Positions 1-4,900 of a stretch of DNA of 5,039 nucleotides are shown here, in pieces (position 1 is the first letter of the stretch; the number at the start of each line of letters is the position of its first letter). The notes beneath the pieces are model-generated. The model worked only from the letters and a program-made list of their open reading frames with translations, was not told the origin of the DNA and made no database searches. The stretch is taken from contig JACDGH010000205.1 of assembly GCA_013815395.1 (NCBI GenBank), forward strand, positions 1 to 5,039. Direction: 5' to 3'. The DNA comes from Parachlamydiaceae bacterium (GTDB lineage: Bacteria; Chlamydiota; Chlamydiia; Chlamydiales; Parachlamydiaceae). Position numbers and translations under genes: made by a program.

Positions 1-16
1 CTGTATAATCTTTCAT
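1..16 (-). CDS. 5' end of a minus-strand gene (partial)
   Basis: Only the first five codons (MKDYT) are inside the window, so the product cannot be identified. The start is credible because the minus strand reads AGGAG at 28-24, seven bases before the ATG at 16-14, which is close to ideal spacing. The gene runs out of the left edge and is divergent from the exported LRR-like gene at 356. Its leader contains a 7-bp hairpin just upstream of the Shine-Dalgarno and a degenerate repeat that recurs at 1174. A transposase or other mobile-element gene is possible given that repeat, but this is only inference. Confidence 0.6.
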
Positions 17-29
17 GGGAGCTCTCCTG

Positions 30-55
30 GTTGTTGGGTTATGACAAACAACAAC
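30..55. repeat. leader hairpin next to the ribosome binding site of the minus-strand gene
   Basis: GTTGTTG at 30-36 is complementary to CAACAAC at 49-55, giving a 7-bp stem with a 12-base loop. In the minus-strand transcript the hairpin would lie directly before the AGGAG at 28-24. It could modulate translation, but it is AU-rich and may be incidental. Confidence 0.3.
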
Positions 56-131
56 TTAAAGGGTGAGCTCTCTTTCTTCAATCACCTCTCTAACTCCATA
101 GTAACTCCAAACGCGTTGCGTCGAAAAAAAA
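55..131. repeat. degenerate dispersed repeat, copy 1
   Basis: CTTAAAGGGTGAGCTCT at the left end and GCGTTGCGTCG followed by a run of A at the right end recur in shortened form at 1174-1213, in the same order and orientation. Copy 1 has about 35 extra bases between the two blocks. The pair suggests an interspersed element or a mobile-element end. The family is not identified. Confidence 0.4.
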
Positions 132-146
132 TGGTTGATTTTTTTT
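124..146. repeat. A8/T8 perfect inverted repeat
   Basis: Nine bases (A8 then T) at 124-132 are perfectly complementary to 138-146 (A then T8) around the loop GGTTG. The stem is pure A-T, so it is too weak for a classical terminator. Phased A-tracts could bend DNA between the two divergent genes. Confidence 0.45.
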
Positions 147-254
147 AGCAAACGACTCTTTTGATGCGCAGCTCGTGCAAATAATAAGTACAATGTCATT
201 ATAATTTTAACAAAAAATTAATCTTTGTTTTATGGTTTCTTAACAATCGTTGTT

Positions 255-260
255 TATACT
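255..260 (+). promoter_or_regulatory. candidate -10 element for the LRR-like gene
   Basis: TATACT matches the sigma-70 -10 consensus at five of six positions and lies about 95 bases before the start codon at 356. The -35 side 16-18 bases upstream is poor (TGGTTT or similar), so this would need an activator or may be incidental. Confidence 0.25.
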
Positions 261-355
261 TGAGATTACAAAAACAAATTAGCTTGTCAATAGGCAAATT
301 ACTCAGATTTATGAGCAGTTGCGAATTCATTTAGAGATTTTAAGGAGATTGATTT

Positions 356-958
356 ATGAAAATTTTTTTTAAACTTGTTTCATCTATTGTTATCTTGATA
401 TTTACTATCACGATTTCATCAATATCATATGGGGATATATATTCTACTGATTCCAATAAATACTCTCTTAGCGAAAATCAAAAGATTCTTTCGATTGATT
501 CTGTCGAATTTTCAAGTTTTAAAAGTATATCCATGCCTTCTGTAGAAATATTAAATTTTAAATTTCTGCAATTAGAAGATATTAGCTGGATTAACTCATC
601 TTTTCCTAATCTAAAAAGAATGAATGTTACATTAAGAAGTTTAGGCACTGGTAGAGAATATGGAAGAAAAATTTTGTTTTTATTACAACAATTAACTGCA
701 TTTCCATACCTCGAAAACGTTTTTTTAGAAATAAATAATATTCCGAATAATATTTATTCTGATGAAACGGAGATGGCTATCGTAAATCTTAATAATTTGA
801 AGGAGCTTACATTTAGCTTTACAATGTATCGAGGAAATTTTAATCATCAGGTTTATTTTAACTTAGAATCGAGGAAGGAAAAATTAAAGCTATTAACTGA
901 TACAATAATTAATTTTCAATACGATTTATGGGCACCACATGGTGGCCTCCGCTCTTGA
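356..958 (+). CDS. exported leucine-rich-repeat-like protein
   Basis: This 200-residue protein starts at an ATG preceded by AAGGAG (342-347) with eight-base spacing. Residues 1-26 form a signal peptide: Lys at positions 2 and 6, a long Ile/Val/Phe core, and a likely cut after SYG. It should therefore leave the cytoplasm. The mature part shows LRR-like segments with the pattern (hydrophobic)-P-x-(L/V)-x-x-(hydrophobic)-x-(hydrophobic): MPSVEILNF at 60-68, FPNLKRMNV at 83-91, FPYLENVFL at 116-124, and LNNLKELTF at 145-153. The spacing is irregular, so a diverged LRR fold is inferred, not shown. LRR proteins usually bind other proteins. Its codons are markedly AT-rich, much more so than the flavin monooxygenase gene. 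The last ten codons (LWAPHGGLRS) are encoded by a suddenly GC-rich patch, so the C-terminus may be truncated or replaced. I recognise no specific family. Confidence 0.75.
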   Translation: MKIFFKLVSSIVILIFTITISSISYGDIYSTDSNKYSLSENQKILSIDSVEFSSFKSISMPSVEILNFKFLQLEDISWINSSFPNLKRMNVTLRSLGTGREYGRKILFLLQQLTAFPYLENVFLEINNIPNNIYSDETEMAIVNLNNLKELTFSFTMYRGNFNHQVYFNLESRKEKLKLLTDTIINFQYDLWAPHGGLRS

Positions 959-970
959 GCAGAAAGTCTG

Positions 971-999
971 TAATTTGAGTAATTTGGCGTTATTTGAGG
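971..999. repeat. three near-tandem 10-base repeats
   Basis: TAATTTGAG, TAATTTGGCG and TTATTTGAGG follow each other at roughly one helical turn. They lie about 75 bases before the -35 of the candidate promoter at 1074. They could be a phased protein-binding array or a chance low-complexity run. Confidence 0.35.
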
Positions 1000-1061
1000 T
1001 CAGGGGTCATTATTCAGGCTGTCAGGCCTGATACTCTGACATGATTTTTGGTTAATTTGAA

Positions 1062-1072
1062 ATGAGAATCAT
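1062..1072. promoter_or_regulatory. Fur-box-like core
   Basis: ATGAGAATCAT matches the central 11 bases of the classical Fur consensus (ATGATAATCAT) at ten positions. The four-base flanks on each side match poorly, about 12 of 19 overall. It ends one base before the -35 hexamer of the promoter at 1074-1104, where bound Fur would block RNA polymerase. Iron regulation is inferred from this placement. Confidence 0.35.
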
Positions 1073-1073
1073 G

Positions 1074-1104
1074 TTGAAAATTCTTTACAAAAGTTATGTA
1101 TACT
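1074..1104 (+). promoter_or_regulatory. sigma-70-type promoter with no intact downstream gene
   Basis: TTGAAA (1074-1079) and TATACT (1099-1104) are good hexamers, but the spacer is 19 bases, longer than ideal. The predicted transcript would start near 1111 and run into the 14-codon stub, repeat copy 2 and the hairpin at 1215-1229. No intact plus-strand gene follows before the antisense flavin monooxygenase gene. Confidence 0.4.
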
Positions 1105-1133
1105 TTCTTATTTAGGTTTACAAATCTTCACCT

Positions 1134-1178
1134 ATGGCTAGACGACAAAGATTCCACGCACCTAATTCCACCTCTTAA
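1134..1178 (+). pseudogene. 14-codon stub resembling the start of an IS200/REP-associated (Y1) transposase
   Basis: The ATG at 1134 opens a frame reading MARRQRFHAPNSTS and stopping at TAA 1176-1178. Y1 transposases of the IS200/REP-associated group commonly begin MxRxxRxxxPxxxYHV, followed by RGN. The stub matches the first part, then stops exactly where the YHV block should come, at the left boundary of repeat copy 2. No remaining transposase coding sequence is visible after it. I infer a remnant left by deletion or insertion. It has no good Shine-Dalgarno, so it is probably not translated. Such a short match can also be chance. Confidence 0.3.
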
Positions 1179-1213
1179 GGGTGAGCTCTTCAGACGCTTT
1201 GCCTAGAAAAAAT
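1174..1213. repeat. degenerate dispersed repeat, copy 2
   Basis: CTTAAGGGTGAGCTCT followed by ACGCTTTGCCTAG and an A-run matches both end blocks of the repeat at 55-131 but lacks its middle. The SacI palindrome GAGCTC is conserved in both copies. Both have the same orientation, and copy 2 overlaps the end of the transposase-like stub. Confidence 0.4.
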
Positions 1214-1232
1214 TATGCTCTTAAAGCATTTT
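1207..1232. terminator. weak hairpin terminator, possibly bidirectional
   Basis: ATGCT (1215-1219) pairs with AGCAT (1225-1229) around CTTAA. On the minus strand the hairpin is followed, after two bases, by six T (1212-1207), about 70 bases after the flavin monooxygenase stop. On the plus strand it is followed by TTT (1230-1232). The 5-bp stem is weak, so termination may be leaky or Rho-assisted. Confidence 0.35.
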
Positions 1233-1301
1233 ACTTTCACAATTCAAGCTCATTCAGGTGAATACTGCGATGGTATTTGGAAGGTTAATAAATTTTACTC
1301 T

Positions 1302-2744
1302 TTATGCATAAGACCCACGTATACACCGTCCTCTAGGTCCATCACCTTCACGGAGCACACGTTTGGAATGTAGAAGTTCTACTGCTTCAGCTGAATCCTT
1401 CACTTTAGAAGCACTGCGTGCTAACATTTCTTCTTCAAATTCATTTAGTGCAATTTTTCTCACTCCAATTTCTCTCCAATTAGACAAGGGAGTACATGCA
1501 ATTGAAATGTTACGAGCCAATGCCAGTGCATCTAAGAGAGCCTGATTTGCGCCTTGCCCTTTAAATGGACTCATAGGGTGAGCTGCATCTCCAATCAAAG
1601 TAAATGGCCCAGCTTTTTCTAATAATTCCGACTTGAGTAATTCTCGGTCGTACACGGGATAACCTGAAATTTGTGATAGCAAGGTGGCCGATAAAATTTG
1701 AGGAATGGGCTGATGCCATTGCGCTCTACGACACGCTTCTTCTTTAAGGGCCAGGGCTCCTTGTGCACTCAAGGCCTTAGCTTCTTCTTCCGGCATGGGG
1801 AAACTAAGTTGCCACATTACCGAGTCGAGCGAATAAGGCATCATGTACATGCGCTCATGGCCATTCACAGTTTGAAACACGGTAGCTGAGTCGAGCAAAG
1901 AACTCTTAACATCCTTAATAGCTTCTAAAGAACAAATACCTAAAATTACCACATAACCCAAATAACGTAGAGGATTATCATCCTCCCCAATCAACAAGCT
2001 TCGTACAACACTGCGTATACCATCAGCACCGACCACCAGATCTGCCTTGCCGTTTATCATCTCTCCGTTAACCTCAAAGCTTAGCTCTACATTTTTACCT
2101 TCACATTGTTTTAAACCTACTAAGCGGTGCCCCCACTTTATAGCACCATGGTCATCCAATTGCTCAAGCAACGCTAAGCGCAAGGCTTGTCTTGGAATAT
2201 GCACATTTATACGCTTTGGAGACTTGTTAATATTTGAATGCGTTCTCATTCCCCATTCAATAATTTCCTTTCCTTCTGTAGTATGCACCACATGGCGTGT
2301 GGATTTACCCCCTTCTTTTAAGGAGAGGATACCCAATCCTTTAATTGCGTTACTTGCTTGCTGCAAGGTAAGTCCATAACCCTGAGCTCGCGCATCGAAG
2401 CTGCTATCGCGCTCGTAAAGGGTAAATGGAATGCCGCGATGCAAACACGCTACAGCTAGCGCCACGCCTGCTATGCCTGCACCAACAATTGCCACATGGG
2501 GATAGTTTTCTAATTCTACTATGGAGTGACTAGGGGCAGAAATTAAGCCAGATCCACTACAATTATCGCATAAATATTGAGTAATCTTAGGGCGGACCGC
2601 ATCCTTTCCCTCCGCCTTAGTTTTTTCAAATTCACTATTTGCTAGTTGGTAGCGAAGTTTTGCTTTCTTGCGAAGCTTTAAGTTTTTTCTACCGCATCCA
2701 TTACATATCGGACAAATAGTCCAATAAACCTTTATATTTTCCAC
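1302..2744 (-). CDS. FAD-dependent monooxygenase (PHBH fold) with N-terminal DnaJ-like zinc module
   Basis: This 480-residue protein has two parts. Residues 11-66 carry two CxxCxGxG motifs (CPICNGCG at 11-18, CDNCSGSG at 59-66) flanking a basic segment (about 19-53). This is the four-cysteine signature of DnaJ-type zinc modules. Residues about 83-450 form a group A flavoprotein hydroxylase: GAGIAG at 88-93 with Glu111 for FAD, GADGIRS at 239-245 (the DG motif), and GDAAHPMSPFKGQGAN at 385-400 (the GD motif). Such enzymes use NAD(P)H and oxygen to hydroxylate aromatic or polyprenyl-type substrates; the substrate here is unknown. No membrane segment is seen, so it is probably cytosolic. The start is GTG (2744-2742), directly preceded by an in-frame TAA and with no clear Shine-Dalgarno. 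No other start precedes the first cysteine. Its composition is more GC-rich than the neighbouring orphan genes. It appears monocistronic. Confidence 0.9.
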   Translation of the reverse strand: MENIKVYWTICPICNGCGRKNLKLRKKAKLRYQLANSEFEKTKAEGKDAVRPKITQYLCDNCSGSGLISAPSHSIVELENYPHVAIVGAGIAGVALAVACLHRGIPFTLYERDSSFDARAQGYGLTLQQASNAIKGLGILSLKEGGKSTRHVVHTTEGKEIIEWGMRTHSNINKSPKRINVHIPRQALRLALLEQLDDHGAIKWGHRLVGLKQCEGKNVELSFEVNGEMINGKADLVVGADGIRSVVRSLLIGEDDNPLRYLGYVVILGICSLEAIKDVKSSLLDSATVFQTVNGHERMYMMPYSLDSVMWQLSFPMPEEEAKALSAQGALALKEEACRRAQWHQPIPQILSATLLSQISGYPVYDRELLKSELLEKAGPFTLIGDAAHPMSPFKGQGANQALLDALALARNISIACTPLSNWREIGVRKIALNEFEEEMLARSASKVKDSAEAVELLHSKRVLREGDGPRGRCIRGSYA

Positions 2745-2819
2745 TTAATCAATCTTATTTAAAATAATTATTTTATGATACAAAACAGCTAGATTAAAAG
2801 CTTGTAAACTAACCGCCAT

Positions 2820-2849
2820 ATTGTATTTTTTGTGATATAATATTTTCAA
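2820..2849 (-). promoter_or_regulatory. promoter of the flavin monooxygenase gene
   Basis: On the minus strand TTGAAA (2849-2844) and TACAAT (2825-2820) are separated by 18 bases. Transcription would start near 2813, giving a leader of roughly 70 bases before the GTG at 2744. Confidence 0.45.
2833..2841 (+). promoter_or_regulatory. extended -10 on the plus strand, facing away from the monooxygenase promoter
   Basis: TGATATAAT is a perfect extended -10 and overlaps the spacer of the minus-strand promoter. It has no -35 at usual spacing. Any transcript would run about 220 bases before the solute-binding gene. It could be a second promoter for that gene or interfere with the monooxygenase promoter. 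Confidence 0.25.
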
Positions 2850-3011
2850 GTGAATTTTAAGTGCTTGATTTTGAGGGTTTGAAATGACTATAGAATAAAA
2901 AAGAATTATTCAAATTTAATATCCAAGCAAATCTTTTAATTTAGTTCACTTTGATCACATTACACTTTAATGATATATATTTAACAATGTTAGAAAAATA
3001 TTAGATTAAAC

Positions 3012-3040
3012 TTTACAAATAATATTATGTTAATTATAAT
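3012..3040 (+). promoter_or_regulatory. strong sigma-70-type promoter of the solute-binding protein gene
   Basis: TTTACA (3012-3017) and a perfect TATAAT (3035-3040) are separated by the ideal 17 bases. Transcription would begin near 3047, about 26 bases before the ATG, leaving a leader just long enough for the AGGAAGG ribosome binding site at 3061-3067. Confidence 0.7.
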
Positions 3041-3072
3041 ATCTTTTTAATTTATTACATAGGAAGGTAAGT

Positions 3073-3813
3073 ATGAACATTATTAGATTTTCATTATTAG
3101 CAATTATTTGTGCTTTTTGTGTTAACACCGTTAACGCTTTTGATACACTCGAGCCAGGCATTCTTAAAGTTGCTGTCACAGATATTCCAAGCGAAGGAGA
3201 GAATGCACCGGGATGGACACTCGCATTTTTACGTGAATTTGAGCAAGCTTACGACGTAAAAGTACAGTTCGTAGTGGTTCCATTCGATAACTCTTGGCTG
3301 CTTCCTGCCAATCATGAAGTAGATGTGGCCGCTACCGGAATATCAGTTGTTGGTGAAAGGGAGAATATAGGAACAACATTTAGCACACCTTACTTACAGG
3401 TAAAACGAGGACTTCGCATCCATGGCGATAATACGCATCTGTTTCAGACAATCAATGATTTTATAGGTTTTCAAGTTGGTACTGTTGAAGGAATGACCGC
3501 TTACACTGATTTAGTTAATAGAGCCCCTCAAGGTGTAAATATCGTTGTCTATGACAGTTGGAATTCTATGTATGAGGCTTTTCACAATAGAAAAATTCAA
3601 GCTGTTGCCGAAGGTTACTACGTTTCTGTAAATACAGACATTAATCATAGTGATGAAAATTATCCAATGATTGATGATCACGATTTGATTCCTGGACAAC
3701 CAGAGAATTTAGCCTTCGCAGTGCGAAATGATAGCGTAGGATTGCTCGAGGCAATAAATGATTTATTATATAAAACAGGTTTTCCAATTAACTCAGAGTG
3801 GAAGCTTAATTAG
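3073..3813 (+). CDS. periplasmic solute-binding protein, family 3 (amino-acid-binding type)
   Basis: This 246-residue protein has a signal peptide at residues 1-22 (cut after VNA) and no lipobox, so it should be soluble in the periplasm. The mature chain fits the two-lobe SBP_bac_3 fold. It begins GILKVAV (29-35), then GWTLAFLREFE (47-57). The lobe-1 signature runs from Asp84 to Tyr107 and includes Arg96, at the place where the family binds the ligand carboxylate, and FSTPY (103-107). Lobe 2 opens with GFQVGTVEGMTAY (132-144). Such proteins deliver amino acids or similar compounds to an ABC permease, or act as sensors. No permease or ATPase gene is adjacent, so it is an orphan here. The usual DAVVAD block of lobe 2 reads QAVAEG, shifting or losing the acidic residue that normally holds the amino group, so the ligand may be atypical. 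Length is normal for the family. Confidence 0.88.
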   Translation: MNIIRFSLLAIICAFCVNTVNAFDTLEPGILKVAVTDIPSEGENAPGWTLAFLREFEQAYDVKVQFVVVPFDNSWLLPANHEVDVAATGISVVGERENIGTTFSTPYLQVKRGLRIHGDNTHLFQTINDFIGFQVGTVEGMTAYTDLVNRAPQGVNIVVYDSWNSMYEAFHNRKIQAVAEGYYVSVNTDINHSDENYPMIDDHDLIPGQPENLAFAVRNDSVGLLEAINDLLYKTGFPINSEWKLN

Positions 3814-3844
3814 TTTTTTAGATATCATACTTTAATAAAACTAA
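3810..3844. repeat. AT-rich inverted repeat after the solute-binding gene
   Basis: TTAGTTTT (3810-3817) overlaps the stop codon and is complementary to AAAACTAA (3837-3844), an 8-bp stem with a 19-base loop. No T-run follows, so it is not a standard Rho-independent terminator. It may protect or loosely end the transcript. Confidence 0.3.
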
Positions 3845-3960
3845 CTAATATATAAAAAGCATGCCAGTCAAAGATTTGATGGTAATAATTGTGCAAATAG
3901 ACAAAATCCTTGGCAATAACAGATACTTAGAAACTTCTAGTATTAAAAATAATAATTTTT

Positions 3961-3966
3961 TATAAT
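3961..3966 (+). promoter_or_regulatory. candidate -10 element for the triple-repeat gene
   Basis: A perfect TATAAT lies 62 bases before the ATG at 4029. Sequence at the -35 position is poor. Transcription from it would start near 3973, only about eight bases before the ATG at 3981, which supports translation from 4029 instead. Confidence 0.3.
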
Positions 3967-4018
3967 AAATATAAAGATTAATGGTTTATTATTTATTAAT
4001 TATTTTAGATATTTATTT

Positions 4019-4024
4019 AGGGGG
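4019..4024 (+). promoter_or_regulatory. ribosome binding site that decides the start of the triple-repeat gene
   Basis: AGGGGG lies four bases before the ATG at 4029. No comparable purine-rich site precedes the in-frame ATG at 3981. Confidence 0.6.
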
Positions 4025-4028
4025 TTAT

Positions 4029-4688
4029 ATGAGCATTTCTTTTAATGATTCTCACAAAAAAGCTGTTCAAGCTTTTATAAATGACCAATTATCGAATATT
4101 TCAGGACTTGAGGAAAGTAAAAAAAACAAAGCTATTGAATTTATTTTTAAACATGTTTCATCATTGTATGGTGAAGAAGCTCGCCCTTTTGCTGAAGACT
4201 ATTTAAGATCACGAGTATCCGAGCGAAAAATAGAGGTGTCAAAAACCACACAGGTTATAGATACCGGATCTCAATTAGCAGACGCTATTAAAAGTGATGT
4301 TGAAAAGTTTTTAGCTGGATTTCTTGCCAATATTAAAGACTTAGATGAACCAATAATTGAAATGGGAAAAAATGCCATTAAATCAAAATTTGGCGATTCA
4401 GGACTTGCTTATGCAAAAGAAATTTTTTTTAATAAATTTATAGAACTGGGGGCTAAGTTATCAGAAAGTGATAAACGAGACATAGAGTCTATTTTTTACA
4501 ATATAAGACAAGGCCCTAGAGCTCCAACGTTTGGTGAACATATTGGAAAGTTTTTAACGGCTAAAGATGATATTATGAAAAGATGGGGGCAGGATGGATA
4601 TGATTATGCAACGATGCTTCTTCCTAAGGAAAAAAAAGCGCCAGATAAAGTTAATGAAATATTTTTAAGAAAAACTAAAGGGGAATAA
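4029..4688 (+). CDS. orphan helical protein with three diverged internal repeats
   Basis: I chose the ATG at 4029 (219 residues) because AGGGGG (4019-4024) precedes it by four bases. The upstream ATG at 3981 lacks a clear Shine-Dalgarno and would only add a hydrophobic, non-conserved-looking 16 residues. The protein is soluble, rich in Lys/Glu/Asp and predicted helical, with no signal peptide or transmembrane segment. Three copies of a 55-60 residue unit are visible. Each begins with a (V/I)-(Q/E)-x-F-like helix (residues 13, 91 and 152). Each ends with an aromatic-Gly-acidic/Gln block and a terminal Ala: LYGEEARPFA (46-55), KFGDSGLAYA (120-129), RWGQDGYDYA (185-194). The tail (199-219) is lysine-rich and polar. 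I do not recognise the family. If the organism is Legionella, a secreted effector is conceivable, but the C-terminus is not a clear Dot/Icm signal. It is monocistronic, with a strong terminator after it. Confidence 0.8.
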   Translation: MSISFNDSHKKAVQAFINDQLSNISGLEESKKNKAIEFIFKHVSSLYGEEARPFAEDYLRSRVSERKIEVSKTTQVIDTGSQLADAIKSDVEKFLAGFLANIKDLDEPIIEMGKNAIKSKFGDSGLAYAKEIFFNKFIELGAKLSESDKRDIESIFYNIRQGPRAPTFGEHIGKFLTAKDDIMKRWGQDGYDYATMLLPKEKKAPDKVNEIFLRKTKGE

Positions 4689-4748
4689 TTCTTGAACCCA
4701 TAAGAGAGAGATAATAACAATTCAATTTCAATCATCTAATCCTTTTAA

Positions 4749-4784
4749 TGTAGTAAAACGCAGCATTTGCTGCGTTTTACTACA
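4749..4784. terminator. strong bidirectional Rho-independent terminator
   Basis: The 17 bases at 4749-4765 are perfectly complementary to 4768-4784 around TT. The GC-rich core CGCAGCA/TGCTGCG is flanked by AAAA on the left and TTTT on the right, so it works as hairpin plus U-tract in both directions. It lies 60 bases after the triple-repeat gene and about 116 bases after the stop of the converging minus-strand gene, and can end both transcripts. Confidence 0.85.
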
Positions 4785-4900
4785 AAGCCATCCACAACTC
4801 ATTTTAACTATAAATCTATCTTGCAACATCATTATCAGCCTGATTTTTTCGAGTTTAAAAAGAGTTAAGAAGTGCTTGGGCTCGTGCTTAATTCAAGAAT

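Larger units (their letters stand above)
17..355. other. divergent intergenic region
   Basis: This 339-base spacer separates the minus-strand start at 16 from the plus-strand start at 356. I see no coding frame in it. It holds the leader hairpin, repeat copy 1, the A8/T8 inverted repeat and AT-rich candidate -10 elements. TATAAT at 200-205 lies within ATTATAAT, which reads the same on both strands. TATACT at 255-260 is the nearest -10 to gene 356. Neither has a good -35 at standard spacing, so promoter assignment is weak. Confidence 0.5.
959..1301. other. gene-poor region with regulatory and remnant sequences
   Basis: This 343-base stretch lies between the 3' ends of the LRR-like gene and the minus-strand flavin monooxygenase gene. 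It contains no intact gene. From left to right it holds three 10-base repeats (971-999), the palindrome TCAGGCCTGA (1022-1031), a Fur-box-like core (1062-1072), a plus-strand promoter (1074-1104), a 14-codon stub (1134-1178), repeat copy 2 (1174-1213) and a weak terminator hairpin (1215-1229). Confidence 0.6.
2745..3072. other. divergent promoter region
   Basis: This 328-base, very AT-rich spacer lies between the monooxygenase start and the solute-binding protein start. It carries a promoter for each gene. I see no coding frame longer than a few codons; one is ATG at 2884, which stops after four codons. I see no RNA gene. Confidence 0.6.

Noticed and set aside
1021..1048. GTCAG...CTGAC hairpin followed by ATTTTT as a terminator of the LRR-like gene
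   Set aside because: The stem is only 5 bp with a 10-base loop, and the T-run is short and displaced. The internal palindrome TCAGGCCTGA competes with it.
1363..2379. Plus-strand open frames (60, 63 and 110 codons) antisense to the flavin monooxygenase gene
   Set aside because: They lie wholly inside a gene with all the family motifs, have no convincing ribosome binding sites, and their translations look like antisense composition.
2912..2942. TTTAATAT and TTTAATTT motifs reminiscent of a PmrA-type direct repeat
   Set aside because: The DNA is so AT-rich that such matches are expected by chance, and the spacing does not match a known tandem box convincingly.
3511..3699. Minus-strand open frame of 62 codons inside the solute-binding gene
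   Set aside because: It is fully antisense to a well-supported gene and has no ribosome binding site or family signal.
3981..4028. Upstream ATG giving a 235-residue version of the triple-repeat protein with a hydrophobic N-terminus
   Set aside because: It lacks a Shine-Dalgarno and lies almost on the likely transcription start. The ATG at 4029 has AGGGGG directly before it. The hydrophobic stretch is probably translated leader DNA, not a signal peptide.
4836..4850. ATCA-GCC-TGAT followed by T6 as a second plus-strand terminator
   Set aside because: A 4-bp stem with a 3-base loop is too weak, and the strong terminator at 4749-4784 already precedes it.
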